This document shows, piece by piece, positions 10,791 through 23,570 of a stretch of 64,000 nucleotides of DNA; position 1 is the first letter of the stretch, and the number at the start of each line of letters is the position of its first letter. The notes beneath the pieces were generated by a model. It saw only the letters and a program-made list of their open reading frames with translations. It did not search any database and was not told the origin of the DNA. The DNA comes from Rhabdornis inornatus (Eukaryota; Chordata; Aves; Passeriformes; Rhabdornithidae): positions 1,203,231 through 1,267,230 of the forward strand of contig VWZS01000654.1 of NCBI GenBank assembly GCA_013397075.1, in the 5' to 3' direction. A program made the translations under genes and the position numbers.

Positions 10791-13700
10791 AAATAACTTA
10801 TTCCAAGTCTTTTCAGCAACAAAACCAAGACAACAACAGATGTGGATGAACCCAAAAGCAGTGAGGTCTTATGAAATGAAGGGATTGTTTTTAATAATTG
10901 GTGAGCATGAAGGCTGCGCTTCTTAATGACACTTGAACCCAGTTCTACCAATATTTTTCCAAAGGAAAAGCTACTGCTGAGAGCACAGCGAAAGTATCCA
11001 CAACGTTGTTGTCATTCAGGGAGTCATCCTCAAACTGAACCATGTGTTGAAAATGAACTTTTTTTTGTATGGTGCTCCATCTGAGGAGCTACTGAAGATT
11101 TCTTCCTTAAGGATCCTAATGTTTCTCAACTTTTTCTCCATTAGCCAGAGAGGAGCAAGCTGATATAAACTGCAGCAGCAATTTTCTGGGGTCATGCATG
11201 CTGTGGTGTCAGAGAAATCTGGGAAGTCAGCTTCCAGAGCTCCTGTTTTATTTTCCTCCCCTGAGGCAAAAATGGTCTTAATAGTATTGAGCAAGACCCG
11301 GCTAAGGATGTGTCCTACAGCAGGTCTTGCTGTGTTAGTTTATAACATTTTCAGGCCCCCAGATATGGGTGTCAGTGGTGCTTATGTTTATCTGCAAGTA
11401 TCAGGGAAGTTAAACTGGCAGAACTGGGGTGAGGTGGGAAGAAAAGGGAAGGAAACCTCTGAGCACTCCTTCCTCTGGCCCCAGGGGATTTGTTCTGTTT
11501 GCATTGGGCTTGTCTGAGCCTCAGGGCAGTGGGCAGAGAGGAAGTTGGAGTGAAGCTGTGAACTCACCTCAAACCTAACTGCATCCTCATCCTGATGCCT
11601 CTTTTTATTAGGCAGTGGTGTACAAAGCTTCCCTGTATGCAGTGAAGTACTCTCCACTTGGCTTAGTGCTGTCTTCTTGCTAAAGTCATAACTTTTACCA
11701 GCTATTAGCATTTTAGGCTAGCCAAATGAGAAGGAAAGTTCATGGTTAGTCAGAGAGTAATTAGTCAGTGACTAATCAAGGGTGCTGGCAATTGTGTGGA
11801 CAGCCTGGTAAAAAGAAGGATGAGGAGATACCTGTGTTACCCAGCCTCCCGCTAACAGACCCTTGCTGATTCTCATAGCCACTACAAACTTATGTAAGGG
11901 CTGTGAATTCCTATGGTGTTTCTTTACCTCTCTCTTAGCCAGGTGGAAGCTCTGTGGAGGCAGAATAGCTCATGCTACACATCAACACAGCTGCAAGAGT
12001 GCACCTTCCTTCTCCTACACGTCTCATCAAGCTGACCAAGGCAGATTTTCTGCCTACCTGATAATACCTAAATCACTCTAATGGGGAGGAGATAGCAAAG
12101 ATAAGCTTGTGAAGTGGATATTATGAAGTTTGTGGATGCCTGGGAACTTCCTTGTGCTATTTGGAAGTGCTATTTCTTCGAGGTTGACCCATATGTAAAC
12201 CGAAGCTCTTTGGATCCTGCCAAATTCTTCAATGAGGGTATTGCAGAGACTGCTGACTTCAAGGATAGCAACAGCAGTCCTACATTTCTTTATGCCATTT
12301 TAAAATATGCCATCAACCCAAAAGCATAATCTTAAATTTAATCTAGAAAGGCTTTTGAGCTGTGCTGAAAGCTCAGCTCAGTTAGGATGGCTCACAGCCA
12401 CACTCATTTACCCCAAATGGGTCACTTTTTGTTAAGGGCTGGGTGCAGCAGCTGGCTGAGGGGGAAGGGGCAAGAGATGCTGCGTAGGACTGCAGCCACA
12501 TGCACATAGTGCGAGTATGCATGGCACACACAGCTATATGTGAGTGGGAGGGGAGAGGGGAAGGAGAAAAGATCAGACCACTACAGCACCCTGGGCTTCC
12601 CTGGCAAGATTGTAGAGGACTTAAAAGGAGTGATAGACTAGGTGGAAGCAGCATTAAAAGTAATTGCATTCTGCTGCTTTGGTTATAACGTGTCCCTTGT
12701 TCATAACTCCATCCGTGACTCAAGTGCCCTGCAGAAGTCTGGACATGTGACAGCTAACAAATTCATTTATTGCGAGGGCTGTTTATTTCAAATTCAGAAC
12801 TGAAAGTTCATCTGCAGGTGCAGCAGGGCTGTGCAGAGAAGCAAATGCAGATTTACAGCTGTTGTGGCTTACTCCACTCTGCTACAACAAATCATTTTGC
12901 TTAGGAAAGAGGCTCTGCTGTTGGCCAACCAAGACGTGGTCAGAAATTTGAAATGCTACTATGTTAGTTTAAATGAAAACATTGCTGGACATGTTAGGGT
13001 GGGCATTTTTTAAACATTTAGTGAAATCTGTCATAAATCAAAGACTGTTGAAACTGATCAGAATGTGCCTTGCTTTCCACTGTCAATTGCTATCTTCTTC
13101 CCTTGCCATTGTGAGGGTGAATCAGGATTTTAGTGTTCAGCTCCAAGGCCAGTTATTACTTCCTCTTGTTATCCTGTTTGATTTTCTGAAAATGAGTCAG
13201 TAATTTTCTGCTAGAATTTGGTGCAGGCTGAGCCTTTTCTCTGAGCTCCGCTCTGCAAGACAAAAAAACATATTGCTTCACAGGCAAAGCAAGTCTGCAC
13301 AATAGATGACTTCCTTACAAATGGGCTCTGCCAAGTCTGCTCTTAGCCCTGCAAGGAGTCATGTTACTCCTCAGCAAGGTCATACAGGCCTAAAATAATC
13401 ACTGATGTTTATCTTTCCCAGAGGATATTAAGCACCCCCAAACACCACCACAAGAACATATATTAAAAAAATACAGAGAAAAGGATTAAAAATAGTTTGC
13501 ATCTCAGCTATCAGTAGAAAAGCATTATGGCTTTGCCTTTCCCCATTAATATTTTGTGATCTCACATCTGAAGTGCTGAATTACACCAATAGTGGAGGAG
13601 GGCCAGCTCTGCTGTTTTTCATTGATGTTATATCTCCCTATTTACTTTGAAGCAGGCTATGTACTTTTATCATCATTTTATTGCTGTACCTTGGCTGTGT

Positions 13701-15148
13701 GCTGTTTTTACACTACTTTTTCCATAGGGAGAACTAGAGGATGGCTTAGTTAGGGCAGTGCTGAGGCTATGTTACAGCCTGGATGCTTGCCTGAAGGTGC
13801 ACTAGCTGAATGCTTCATGGATCTAGATCTTTGCAACAGCCTTGAAAAGGAGAAAAGTCATGTCAGCCTGTTTCCAGACAGAGAAGGAGGAGGCTTGAGA
13901 GGAGTGTGAACTGGCAGCTGAACTCTGCTCTCTGCGCAGCACCAGTGGCTGTCACACCACAGCTTCATCACCTCGCCACTACCCTGTGTGCTCCCAAGGG
14001 GTCTGGAGCAGCTCCAGATGAGCAGAAAGGCTGCAGGACGAGCTAGTGATGAAGAAGGGAAGGGTGAGCAGGCCATGCCTTAAGTCAGGCTTCAAGAGAA
14101 GAAGCAGGGACTGCTGGATACATAGGATCTAAGCCTGTATGACTGAGGGTCCCAAATCAGAGGGATTTTATCTCAGTCAAGGGTGTCCAGCACTGCTGTT
14201 AATGATTTGCAGTGCAGGAAAGCAAATATACAAATGCTTTGCAGGCCATATTCCCCTGCCTTTCATGTCTATACCTCTGAACACCCATTTACTTAAATCT
14301 TCCCTTCCACACTGTGTATTTGGCACATCCTCTCATGCCTACATCCCCAAATTCACAAGCCTCCTCTGGCTGACTGGGGAGCGAGAGACATTTCCTCGCC
14401 GCAGTGGTGTTCGTGGGAAGATGTGTGCTCAGGGGGATGCAAAAAGCTTCAGGCAAGTTCTCTGTGTTTTGACAGACTTTGCTGAAGGATTTTGCTCTGA
14501 CTTTAGCCAGACATGGTACTGGCAGATGCTGTGCAAGCTTCCCACGCAGCATTGCCAGTGCCTCTCGGATCTGACCCGCGACCACCACCCCTCCCTGACC
14601 CCCTTCCCTCTCCGCTCTCAGCCCAGGCCAGTGTTTATCTTGAGCAGAGAGAGCTCTCCCTGCCAGATTGCGTGGTGGTTCTCTGATGTGAACAGATGGG
14701 ACTAGGGGGGCAGGCTACATCTGTTCCCTGAATTCTTCCACCTTCGCAATTGTTTGTAAATGGGTGAGAGCTCTGGGAGGCTGGGAAACTATGGGTTTGG
14801 GCTCAGAATATTCTTTTCCTGTAATGTGCTCAAAAGTGAACCTGTGCTGTGTAATTAAGTTTGACACTGACGAGGAAAACACCTGCTGGTGCAAGCACTT
14901 GCCTCTCTACCCGCAGAAGCAGAGATTCTTTGCAGGACTGCTGCTAATGCTTTCTTCCGTCCAGTTTGGAAAAGCCCAAGTGAAGAAGCATACCTCGGGA
15001 TACCATTCCACAGCTTCACAGCATCAGGGTGTCTTTTTTTGAGATTTATCATGGATTTAATTCCTGTTTCAATTTCTCATTATATTTATGTAACTGATTT
15101 TCAGAAGGCCTCAGCTCTCATTTCTTTGCAAGTACTCGTCACAGACAG
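10791..15148. other. noncoding DNA, nothing recognised
   Basis: About 4.4 kb without a recognisable gene or repeat. The 188-codon plus-strand frame at 14139-14705 is opposed by a 99-codon minus-strand frame in the same GC-richer stretch and contains no known domain. The 107-codon pair at 11194-11711 is similar. AT-rich DNA with A runs lies at 13440-13500. Confidence 0.5.
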
Positions 15149-15194
15149 ATGTAAATAGCAAAAGAAGGCTGCATGCTTCTTTTGCTATTTACAT
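15149..15194. repeat. perfect 19-bp inverted repeat (hairpin)
   Basis: The left arm 15149-15167 (ATGTAAATAGCAAAAGAAG) and right arm 15176-15194 are exact reverse complements separated by the 8-nt loop GCTGCATG. The next outer pair would be a G-T wobble if transcribed. There are no transposon ends. It could be a young template-switch hairpin; as RNA it would fold tightly, but the stem is shorter than a usual pre-miRNA. Confidence 0.93.
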
Positions 15195-18100
15195 TCTTCT
15201 TTGCGTGTGGAAAATGGGCCATAAACTCTCACCTTTCAGATTTTTACATCCTTTAAGGATTTTCAGGTTGTTGTCATCTGTTTGCTTCTCCTGCTTATTT
15301 CTTGCCAGATTCTCCATACAGTGCATGACTTATCCTCATAAATCATGCTGTCTTGCCTCCTGGACACAATTGCTTCTGTCCATCCTGTTCTTGCCAGGGA
15401 ATGAACTGCCCCCATTTCTCTCACCCTGTCTGCTGTCCAACACAGCATCACCTTATGGGCCACCCAAAGCCTTAAGGGCTGGAGCCACACATGCTGAGCT
15501 CTAGCAAACCCACCAACACCAGCTCTGGGCAGGGCAGCCGTGTTGGCTCTCTGTCAGCTGAGAATGCCCTCCCAGACACCTGACATCAAGGGGACTCGGC
15601 CTCTTGACCACTATTGTGTGTCCGTGCTCAGTCCCCTTGTGCCTGTCTCCTCCTGGCACAGCAATGCTAGGATGTGGAAGCCTGTGTTCCATGTGTTGGG
15701 CTGACACACCTGTAGACTCCCACCCTCTGGCTGGTGAAGCTGTGCTGTAGGACTGATTTCTCAGGACAGAGGTATCTACTTCCTGTAAAAAGTGTGAAAT
15801 GAGAGCATGGATACCACTGAGGCTCTGGCTGTGCATGTTTATGGCACTCATCTGCTCGTCCTCTGTACTCTCATCTGCACTTGGACTCCACCTTGCTGAA
15901 TGTGTATGAGCCAAGTAAGTATTTTCCACAGGCAACATGTTGCCATTTTTGTGCCTGAATTAAACATCAGCTTCTTAACTTTTTAACTGCAGGTGTCTTT
16001 CCATTTGCAATATTCTGCTATTTTCATTGTTTCTTGATTTTTCTCCAGTTCTGTTAGCAGTTGGTGATTTCATTCCTGAATTGTTTATTGCTTCTTTCAG
16101 ATAATTTGTAAGTACTAAAGAAAATTCCACTTTAATACACTGATTCATGCATTGCCTTACAGGGCAGAACTCATTACATTTACATGCAAATTAGCCTTTG
16201 GTTATGAACCTTCAGCCAGTTTTCAAACCACATCACAGTGGCCCTATTCTGGCATACTGAATTATTATGATTTTATCCATTGGTAATAGTGTGTGTTTTA
16301 AAATGAAAGGAAACACTAATTTTAAATCTGTGCTGCCTATTATTTGGGTTTCCTTTTCCCTCTGGATGTTTAGCAAATTATTACGTCTTGATATCATTTT
16401 CATTATTTTACTGTGAAGAGCGGCAAGATGTAAAAGATTACAATTACTACAATCACTCCAGGATCAAAAAGCACAACTATGCTTGCTTTTCTTTGGTCTT
16501 TCACTTCCTTCCCACCAACCAGGACAGTCGGCTCTGCAGTCAAGCCCAGCGTTAGGGGATTCAGAACAACTGCCTTTCATTCAGAGGCATAGTGTTCCTG
16601 GCTTAACATTCTCCACAAGAATTGTGTTAGCTCCCTCTCTCAGGAAAACAGGAGTATCTGTATTTTGATCTTCCTGGTGATACAGATTCCAGTTTGGGCC
16701 CCATGAGAATAATTACTCACTCTTCATGTCAGAGCTAACCACTATGATTGTCCCTTGACCTGAAGGGGGCTGAGGTGCAGAGGAAGGCAAGGTTATATTC
16801 TGGAGTGAAATGGATTCACTAAGTTTCAAGTACATCTTCAAAAACACTATTCCTAGTGAGTATCAACAACCTTTCACTGAGCTCCCTGCTGTTACATGTG
16901 ACCAGATCGGACAGGAGTCACTTTTGGGAAGTGTAGTGAGAAATGTCCTCCCAGGTATGACATGTTGTTTATTTCTGCAGGGAACTCCTATAAACCTTTA
17001 CAAAATGCCCAGGACAGCAAGAAGCAATGATTAAGCATGTTTTTCTCTTTCCATTAGGAAACAAACTATGGACCCATAATTCACACAGCTGTGGTCAAAA
17101 TCTCACTGGTGTTAGTCAAATCTGGCTAAAAACTGCCTAGTGACAGTGGTTTTTGTGCCGTCCAAAGAGTCATACGTAAGAAACATACAATTCTATAAAT
17201 GACATTTTAGGTATAGTGCTGTTTTTTTGAGCACAGAAACAGTCTATATCTGAGCTGGATGCAAAACATGCTTTGTTGGTGGTTACAGGCTTGGTTGTCC
17301 CTGTGATTAGAGGGGGAACTGTAGGGTTTGAACGGTGATCTAGGAAATGGTCATCCCTTCTTGTTTCTTAATAAGGCAGATGCCTGTCCAATCATAAAAC
17401 CTTGCAGGAGCTTTGGCTTTAATAAGGAAATCCTCTTTTACATGCATCTATTGAGTTCTCCACTGTCCTCCTCCAAAACAAGTCTTAGACATCTATAGCA
17501 GAACTGATCTTCCTGGATCTTGTCGTGTCCATGGAGTAAAATAAGAATACCTTGGGTAGTATTTGATCTATAAACATCAAAAATAGGTCAGAAAATTATA
17601 CTTTAAAAGTGCTGACTCTTTTCCATTGGATGAAACCAAAAATGTTTAGAGTGAATGACTCCTTCTTAGAGCTCTACAAATATGTGAAATATGGCCTGCC
17701 TGTTAGTGTTTGCCACAGGAGGAGAAAGATAAACATGACCATTTAAGACAGAGGTGAAAGCTTTCAGAGTACTTCTATAATACAAGTCAAACAGGCCCTG
17801 GAGGCAGCCCTTGAGGGTTCCTTGTGGCTCAGCAAGCCACCAGGGGTGGCCAGACAAGCTGTGTGCCAGTGGAAGGGTCAGGAGGTCGTCGTGGGGCACA
17901 GCACAGAGCTCTTGGCACTGCAGAGTGGTGCCAACATCCCAGACTGCGTGGAAGCACAGCCTGGAGCTACGGGTCTGAACTGCCGTTGGCCACAGGGAGG
18001 GGAGGTAGTTGTAGGGACTGATTTGCCTGGTGCAAGGATACAGATCTGCCTTTTTCTGTGGCCACATGACATGTCTTGCACTTGGGATTTATCCCAGTGC

Positions 18101-20689
18101 CTTGGTCTCAGGACTTGAACACCCTCATGTCCCAGTGACACTTCTATAAGGACACCAAAGGTTCCATAAATAGAGGTCTCCAGTGCAGCTCTTGCTGTAG
18201 ATGCCTATGCTAGTCAGCAGTGATGGTTTGATAAAAATAATTTGATCTGTATCGAATTTAATGCACAGAGCAGAAATTGAAGAAAATGTACTTTTTGATA
18301 TGCAAAAGCAGAGTTTGTTTAGAGCCTTTTGAACATCTCAGTGTTCTTTCCTTCCTTGCCAAGCTTTAATGATACAAGAAAATTACCACACTAGCAGCAT
18401 TGCAAGCTTTATGATTTTGTCATGAGGCAGTGTTTTCTATTTTGCTTAAAACCCCAGCTCCTAGAAACAATGGATTATGTGAGAATCTCTCTACGCTGTT
18501 TGAAAAGCAAAGAAAATTTCTAGTGCTTTTTTTGTCAGAAAAATGATTGAAACATGACCCCAATTATATACTAAGAAATCCAAAAGCATGTTTGGAATTG
18601 ATTACACTTTATATGTGCATGGTTTGAAGTAAATAGTGTGATTTTTCTTTTGGAGGGAGACATCTGACTCATGATTTCTGAATGCTTGGGGAGTGGTGCT
18701 ATTATATTGGGGATACCACTTGTGTTTCAAATCTGTTGAATGATTTCTGACACAAAATGCTTTAGCTCCTTAAAGCAAGGAAATGTTTTTCTTTGGTAAG
18801 ATGTATAGGACAGATCCTGCTTTAAAAATATATGGAACATGCTTTTGTTTTATTTTTACTGAGCAGCAGAAACACTGAGCAGATCCCATGCAAATCCCTA
18901 GAGATGAATTGTATGCTTTTTGGTATGCACAGAGAGTATCCAAGTTCACCACAACATAGACTTGACCAAAAGGTCCAATCCTGAGTATATTCAGTTCCTT
19001 TAGGGATACTGAGCTCGTGGGACTTTTGTGCTTCCTAAAAAGCCCTCTCTGCCCCTTTCAGAGTTAGAGGAGCTCATAAAGACTGTGTAAATGGTCCTTT
19101 TGGGCAGCATAATTCACCGTCTGGGTCAGGCAGCAGCGCTGCCTGGGGAAGCAGCTTTGGTGTGAATTGCCACGATAGGATGCACTGGCTCATGTGTCCG
19201 TAGCTTGGTTCTAACCAAGGCTGTGAGCCAAGCCTTTCCCTTTGGACCCCTGACTCTAAACGTCTGTGGCCAGCCCAGAGGAGGCTCTGTGAGCACAGTT
19301 TTTGTGGGACATGGGCAGGGCTGTGCATGTTATGGTGGGTCAGGTGTTAGAAAGCAAAGGCTGGTGCCTTGGAGGGCAGTAGTAACTATTCTTTGTTGGG
19401 GCATCATTTTTCAGTTTCTGGGTTTAAACAAAGGCAGATGATAGCAATAGGAGACATGGCTAATGAACCTGCTCCCTCTGGGAGCCCTGTAACACAGTGT
19501 CAGCACCTGGTAGATGATGCCATTCACTGTGATGCCAGTGCTTGTCCAGAACACATGGTAGGTCTGGCATTGCTGCCATGCATGCAAGCACTACTAAAAT
19601 ATCTTCTGTCTTTTCTTTATTGTAAAAATATTGTGCATTTTTACTCAAGCAAACTCTCTTCAGAATTACCTGCAAAACAGAATTAAGGAGCATTTTTCTT
19701 GCTGAGGGCTCCACAGGCCTTTCAGATTTTTTTGATGAACCACGCATTTGCAAAAACACATCCTGCATGCTTGCCAGCAATAAGGTGAAAAATCACACAC
19801 AGGCTTTAGCTGTTCCAAAGGCCTTATGTTCTTTCCCCCAATGTAATTGAAAGGCACTTCCTGAGTCCATGAGCCAAACTATGTCCCTCATTACTTATTT
19901 GATGGGATTCTGTATAGGGTCCCATAATTAAATGAAACTGCCAAGACGGGTGCTTGGTATAAAATTCATTGCACTGTTGGAACAATTATATCTAAGGGGA
20001 GTTTGAACTATGTTTTCCAGTCTCACTCCCTTCTTTGTGTACTTTTTTGTAACTCCTTTTTAGCTTAGTTGTTTTGATCAAAATTATCAGAAGTTAATCA
20101 GAGCCAGAAATTAGGAGCAAGATTGCATAATGCAAGATTGTGAGATTTGGGATGTTTAAATTTTGCTGTGTTACTAACAGTTGAGGTGCTGGTTGCTTGG
20201 CACACGGCAAAAGCAGATCTGCTGAGATCTGCAGGAAATGAGTGCCTGAAGACTGTATGAGATGAGGGTCCCAGCGTAGTGTGAGGTACCTTTGCCTCCT
20301 CCACAGGAGGATCAGAAGAGAGATGTCAGGGGCCGAGGCAAAAAGCCCCTGCCCTCGATTAATGTAGTAGGCTCACAGGTGTCGCCTTTTAGGGCCAGAT
20401 TAACACTGAAACAATAGATGCAAGGGAAGCATCCCCTTGAAACATATCTAGTTGTTCTGTGGACTGGGAACAAGTGAGTCCTGGCTGCCTTGAGTGGATT
20501 CACTAATGTCTACTAAGAAGTAAAAAATCCTGCATCTTTGCCTCAGTGACATTATGAATATACTTCTGTCTTCTCTGTCTATTGTCAATAGTCATGCAGT
20601 TACCTAAAATGTTTTCAAATTCTTTTATATGTTCTTTTATATCTCAATGGTAAAATTGTCCAGCAAATATAAGAATGAGTGGTTAAGGC
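15195..20689. other. noncoding DNA, nothing recognised
   Basis: About 5.5 kb without a recognisable gene. 15940-16480 is AT-rich and free of even short ORFs. 17800-18130 is GC-richer and carries three overlapping chance frames in both directions. The 145-codon minus-strand frame at 15501-15938 has no family resemblance. At 16905-16954 an open segment lies between CCAG and CAG|GTATGA, but the acceptor is poor and it is not called. Confidence 0.5.
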
Positions 20690-21935
20690 CAAGCAAATGC
20701 AAGTATGTTTGACTAACCTGATCTCTTTTTACGATAAGGAGACACACTTAGTTGATGAGGGAAATGCTGTGGATGTTATCTACCTACGGATGTTAGCAAA
20801 GCCTTTTACACCATTTCCCACAATATTCTCCTGGAGAAACTGGCTGCTCATACTTGGATGCACGCAGTGTCAACTGTGTGGATGGCTGCGCCCTGAGAGT
20901 GGTGATGAATGGAGTGGAGCAGTGAACTGGAGTTAACTCCAGCTGGTGGCTGGTCATACATGGTGTTCCCCAGGGCTTAGTGTTGCGAATGGTTTTGTTT
21001 AATATCCTTATCCATAATCTGGGAGAGGGGATTGAATACAGCCTTGGTCACTTTGCAGGCAATACCAATTTGGGCAGGAATGTCAATCTGCTGGAGGGTA
21101 GAAAGGTTCTGCAGAGGGATTGGACAAGCTGGATTAGTGAGCCAAGGCTATTTGTATGAGGTTCAGTGATGCCAGGTGCTGGGTCCTGCACTTGGGTCAC
21201 AAGACCCCCAGGCAGTGCTACAGGCTGGGGGAAGGGGCTAGAAAGATGCCGGGTGGAAAAAGCCCTGTAAGTGCTGGTCAACAGCAGCTGAACATGATCC
21301 AGTGTGTGCCCAGGTGGCCAAGAAGGCCAATGGCATCCTGGCCTGGATCAGCAATGGTGTGACCAGCAGGAGCAGGGCAGTGACCGTCCCCCTGTACTGG
21401 GCACTGCTGAGGCCACAGCTCCAATCCTGTGTTCAGTTCTGGGCCCCTCACTGCAAGAAAGACATGGAGGGGCTGGAGCGTGTCCAGAGAAAGGAACGGA
21501 GCTGGGGAAGGGTCTGGAGCACAAGTGCTGTGAGGAGCAGCTGAGGGAGCTGGGGGTGTTTAGCCTGGAGAAAAGGAGGCTCAGGGGAGACCTCATCACT
21601 CTACAGCTTCCTGAAAGGAGGGGGGAGCCTGGTGGATTTTGGCCTCTTCACTCAAAGAACAAGGGTGAAGGACAAGAAGAAGCTGCCTCAAACTGCACCA
21701 AATTGCACTTAGACAATACGTTAGGAAACATTTCTTCCCTGAAAGGATCATCAAGCATTAGAACAGGCCATCCAGGGAAGTGGTGGAGTCATCATCCCTG
21801 CAGGTATTTAAAAGACATGCAGATGTGGCACTTAATGGCATGGTTTAAGTGGTGAACTTGGCAGTGTAGGTTAATGGTAGGCTTGATGATCTTAGAGGTT
21901 TTTTTCTGACCTAAACAGTTCTGTGATTCTGTGAC
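20690..21935 (+). mobile_element. CR1 LINE, 5'-truncated, with dead reverse transcriptase
   Basis: This is the most complete retrotransposon in the window: the C-terminal part of CR1 ORF2 (non-LTR reverse transcriptase) and its 3' end. Recognisable peptide blocks occur in order across frames: CLTNLISFYDKETHLVDEG (about 20707-20763), KLAAH/VNGV-like text, GVPQG-like GVPQGL (about 20962), CAQVAKKANGILAW (from about 21305), VQFWAPHCKKDMEGLERVQ (about 21430-21486) and ELGVFSLEKRRLRGD (about 21550-21594). It ends with GATGATCTTAGAGG and TCTGTGATTCTGTGAC. Two extra bases disrupt the CTAC...AGCAAAGCC block near 20790, and another frameshift lies near 21485. The catalytic FADD box reads FAGN at 21052-21063. 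It cannot encode a working protein. The missing 5' part is typical of CR1 insertion. Confidence 0.95.
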
Positions 21936-22919
21936 TCATATATACACATAGGATCACATGTACTTCTTTTCCTTAGAAAACCAAGCAAGAAAAAATTCGT
22001 CCTAGTAAGAGAGGACGCCAAGGCAAACTATAATGCCCTGTGTTAAGGAGAGCTTTGTGGTGGGTCCTTCTGGTTCCACGGTGCATGAGGGAGTCACCCT
22101 GACTTTCTCCACACAGCATAATCCCACAGAGGACCAGCAGTGACTCAGCTCCTTTACCACTCACTGTGGGTACTGCCTGTGGTGAATCCTCCCCACCCGG
22201 GCTTTTTAAAATGGCATTTTTCTTCCCTAGTATTTGGTGTAATGGAGTACAGCAGACACCTTGGTGCCCATTTTGAAATATACCCAAGACCTCTTGAACA
22301 CCACATTCCCTCACTAATACAGTTTTTATTCATTTAATAACCTAAAGTCACATTTTTACCTGATATAGCTTGAATAGTTCTTTAGCAAGCATGCTTCTTC
22401 CACATTACTGCTGATGGCTGATATTGGTAGTATAACTTCTTTCATTTCAGTACTCAAGAAGGAAATTGTACATGTGCATAGGACTGCAGTTGACCTTTTT
22501 GTAGGTATCAATGCAAAGCCTCTTCTTTGATTGCTGAATCTGAGCCAATATTTAAGAAGACAAGCTACTGTAAAAGACTTAGTGCAGCAAAAACAATGAT
22601 CTTCAGTTTGTGAGTGTCAGCACTAATGAAAAGATCATGTTATTTGTCTTTCACTGATTTCTGTCTTGAGAAAGAAAAGATATTTAATATAGATCCTGCA
22701 ATAGGATCAGGTAGGTAGATTGGCATCCCATCTAAAGCAGAATATCCCTTCCAGTTAACAAAGTTTTTAGTATATATTTAAGTCAGTTTTAAAGATTTTG
22801 CTGCTTAAGAATGGTTTTTGCTGAATCAGAGACTGGATCCTTTAAGAGTGCTGTCTTTTGTGTGAGGAGCATATTCAAAACTGTAAATGAGAAAACTCTT
22901 TATCTTGCTACTGGTTTTT
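21936..22919. other. noncoding DNA, nothing recognised
   Basis: No gene or repeat recognised. The 113-codon minus-strand frame at 21973-22314 has no domain features. Confidence 0.5.
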
Positions 22920-23570
22920 ATTCTATTCTGACAATTTTTGCTAATTAACTGAGAATTAGCAGCCCTAGAGTTTATTGTTTATCATTTTGCCTTTTTTTCC
23001 CTTTTGTTAAACAAATGATCCAAAGTTAAGCTTTATGGATCACACCTCTTTGTTTGCCCTTGTTGACGGATCATTTTCCACTCAGAATGGAAATGATTAA
23101 ACCATATAAGAAAGGATCATGCTTGCCGCCTATTCTCTGGCATCATATATGGAAAAATATTGCAGCTGGTTGAATTGTCTAGTTGAAATTAGCCTTTAAA
23201 GGAAAACAAAACAGAAGGGAATTGTGCAAGTGGGTTCATTAGGGCTTTATCATAACAAGGAATGAGTGGTGAAGAGGGAGAAAAGATGACGGAGTTCATG
23301 TTCCTGCAGATTAATTTATCAGTCTTTATGGGCACATGAAAAGAAAATTATGGCTACCTATAAAGGTCTAATTAGAGCATCTAGTGTAAATTCTCTGCAG
23401 CTAATCTGGTACAGTTCATAAAAAGCTAACAATAAAAACATAATGATGTGTTGCATTAAATGGGCAATCTTCAGCAAATGCGGCTAAATTAAAAAAGGTC
23501 TATTGGAAAAGTAGGCAATTTATAGGTCTTAAATTGAGGATAACTCAATAAATACACAGGGTGTTTTGCT
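22920..23570. promoter_or_regulatory. candidate conserved noncoding element (AT-rich)
   Basis: No ORF of 60 codons exists on either strand from about 22340 to 23730. The stretch is AT-rich but not repetitive, with many homeodomain-type TAATT/ATTAA cores (GCTAATTAACTGAGAATTAGC near 22950, ATTAATTTATCAG near 23310, GTCTAATTAGAGC near 23367). This texture is typical of conserved developmental enhancers in vertebrate gene deserts. It is an inference from composition only; conservation was not tested. Confidence 0.3.

Noticed and set aside
10368..10796. 142-codon frame with Cys-rich start and a hydrophobic segment, suggestive of a type II membrane protein
   Set aside because: The last part is an ancient palindromic repeat, there is no catalytic or stem domain, and no promoter or second exon is visible.
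14139..14705. 188-codon plus-strand open frame
   Set aside because: No domain, signal peptide or family resemblance; it is opposed by a 99-codon antisense frame and the composition looks random.
16905..16954. Open segment between CCAG and CAG|GTATGA, considered as an exon
   Set aside because: The acceptor lacks a proper pyrimidine tract, the peptide (IGQESLLGSVVRNVLP) is not recognised, and similar patterns occur by chance.
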